In this document: positions 5,640 through 6,280 of the stretch, one piece after another
How positions within the stretch are numbered: the first letter of the stretch is position 1
Layout of the letters: each line of letters opens with the position of its first letter
Notes under the pieces: model-generated
Seen by the model: the letters and a program-made list of their open reading frames with translations, nothing else
Database searches by the model: none
Told to the model about the DNA's origin: nothing
Origin: DATGEO01 sp035310015
Lineage (GTDB): Bacteria > Chloroflexota > Dormibacteria > Dormibacterales > Dormibacteraceae
Assembly: GCA_035310015.1 (NCBI GenBank)
Contig: DATGEO010000003.1
Span: 1-6,280 of the forward strand
Direction: 5' to 3'
Length of the DNA stretch: 6,280 nucleotides
Program-made: the position numbers and the translations under genes

Positions 5640-5945
5640 TTACTTCCGGACGTGAATCTCCGCCCAGACGATTCCTGAAACGAGCGCGGCCAGCAGGGGG
5701 ATCAGGGCGACCACGAACCACAGCCGCCAGTAGGGGGCCCGCTCCTCACCCCGCACGTGCTCGTGACCGCAGAAACCGCAGTAGCGGTCGAACGGTCCCG
5801 CCACGCCGTGGCAGCTGCCGCACCGGTGCAGCTGCAGGCCGCAGTGGGCGCAGCGCTGGTCCTCCAGGCGGTCCAGCACCATCGCCGGCTGATCGCAGCG
5901 GGGACACAGGCTGGGCGCGACGAGCGCGAGCGGCGGCAGCTTCAC
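5640..5945 (-). CDS. Double zinc-ribbon protein with C-terminal membrane helix, function unknown
   Basis: The 101-residue product has four CxxC knuckles (C14/C17, C32/C35, C42/C45, C56/C59), enough for two zinc sites, probably the first two pairs in one ribbon and the last two in another. A stretch of about 20 hydrophobic residues (74-95, WFVVALIPLLAALVSGIVW) near the C-terminus is a likely membrane anchor, with no signal peptide, so the ribbons should face the cytoplasm with only a few residues beyond the helix. The GTG start at 5945-5943 lies one base after the RNase J stop and has a GGAG at 7 bases inside the end of that gene, so the two are probably co-transcribed and coupled. It could bind nucleic acid or protein, or serve as a membrane tether; the sequence does not decide. 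Confidence 0.8.
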   Translation of the reverse strand: MKLPPLALVAPSLCPRCDQPAMVLDRLEDQRCAHCGLQLHRCGSCHGVAGPFDRYCGFCGHEHVRGEERAPYWRLWFVVALIPLLAALVSGIVWAEIHVRK

Positions 5946-5946
5946 G

Positions 5947-6280
5947 TCAGATCTCCGTGATCACCGGGATCACCATCGGCCGCCGGCGCGTCTGCTTGTG
6001 CACGGTTTTGGAGACGGCGTCGTGGATCGCCTCCTGCAGCAGGTTGATGTCGGCGTGGGTGTCGGCAAAGCGATGGATGGTCTCCATCGTGGCGCGCTTC
6101 GCCTCGGCCATGAGGTGCGCGGAGAGCTCGGGCTCGATCACGCCTCGCGAGACGAGGTCCGGCCCTGCGCGCAGGACGCCGGTGTCGCGGTCGATGGTGA
6201 GCGTCACCACGAGGATGCCGTCCTCCGCCAGGTGGCGCCGGTCGCGCAGCACGACCTCCTCGACATCCCCCACTCCCAAC
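5947..6280 (-). CDS. rnj: Ribonuclease J, C-terminal end (partial)
   Basis: Only the last 111 codons are inside the window; the gene continues past the right edge. RNase J is a metallo-beta-lactamase/beta-CASP nuclease with 5'-3' exonuclease and endonuclease activity in mRNA decay and rRNA maturation. The visible part matches the end of the family: LGVGDVEEVVLRDRRHLAEDG (first 21 residues seen, with the conserved VLRDRR and EDG), then VVTLTIDRDTG, AGPDLVSRGVI, a helical stretch, and the terminal TRRRPMVIPVITEI, equivalent to the usual K-RRPM-x-x-PV-x-x-E/V ending. This is the C-terminal domain that contributes to oligomerisation; the catalytic histidines lie outside the window. The stop TGA (5949-5947) is one base from the start of the downstream zinc-ribbon gene. 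Confidence 0.95.
   Translation of the reverse strand, partial: LGVGDVEEVVLRDRRHLAEDGILVVTLTIDRDTGVLRAGPDLVSRGVIEPELSAHLMAEAKRATMETIHRFADTHADINLLQEAIHDAVSKTVHKQTRRRPMVIPVITEI
5953..5956 (-). promoter_or_regulatory. Ribosome-binding site of the zinc-ribbon membrane protein
   Basis: GGAG on the minus strand lies seven bases before the GTG at 5945, within the last codons of the RNase J gene. It fixes the GTG start and points to translational coupling. Confidence 0.6.

Overview
The window is a GC-rich bacterial chromosomal segment, and almost all of it is coding on the minus strand. Read 5'->3' on the minus strand (from high to low coordinates) the order is: the end of ribonuclease J; a small four-CxxC zinc-ribbon membrane protein; (one small zinc-ribbon gene on the plus strand); the DNA translocase FtsK/SpoIIIE; a fused PgsA-CinA protein; RecA; RecX; and then a 130-base non-coding stretch running off the left edge. 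The order rnj - ftsK - pgsA - cinA - recA - recX is familiar from Firmicutes, Actinomycetota and Chloroflexota-like Terrabacteria. High GC, frequent GTG/TTG starts, a LexA box of the CGAAC-N4-GTTCG type, RNase J, and a small protein of a style I associate with Chloroflexota-like genomes suggest a Terrabacteria lineage (Chloroflexota, Dormibacterota or deep Actinomycetota). I cannot place it more precisely from sequence alone. Nothing points to mobile elements, phage, CRISPR or recent transfer; this looks like core genome.

Right side (5242-6280): the last 111 codons of RNase J end one base before the GTG of a 101-residue protein with two zinc-binding ribbons and one C-terminal membrane helix; the two genes look translationally coupled. 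Converging on it from the other strand, with a gap of only 4 bases, is a 99-residue protein with a zinc ribbon at its C-terminus and a start that may be leaderless. A compact intergenic region of 94 bases separates that gene from the divergent ftsK.

Middle (1840-5241): ftsK (four membrane helices, acidic linker, RecA-like motor, gamma winged helix) is followed after 27 bases, in the same frame, by a single ORF that joins a complete CDP-alcohol phosphatidyltransferase (PgsA) to a complete nicotinamide-nucleotide amidase domain (CinA C-terminal/PncC). Usually these are separate neighbours. A Shine-Dalgarno-like site and in-frame GTG sit at the domain junction and could yield PncC alone.

Left side (1-1839): recA has its own promoter, with -35 and -10 boxes exactly 17 bases apart and a perfect palindromic LexA operator between them, so recA and the overlapping recX are very probably SOS-regulated. 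After recX lies a non-coding stretch that, read on the minus strand, can fold into nested stems and two hairpins. Its outer stem would sequester a GAGGTG ribosome-binding-like sequence at the window edge, and a competing upstream hairpin could release it. A -10-like TAAAAT sits at the recX stop codon just upstream. This is the best candidate here for something not yet described, but it rests on hand folding of one sequence.

Functionally the genes cover DNA repair (RecA/RecX), chromosome segregation (FtsK), phospholipid synthesis and NAD salvage (PgsA-PncC) and RNA decay (RNase J). The two zinc-ribbon proteins have no assignable role.
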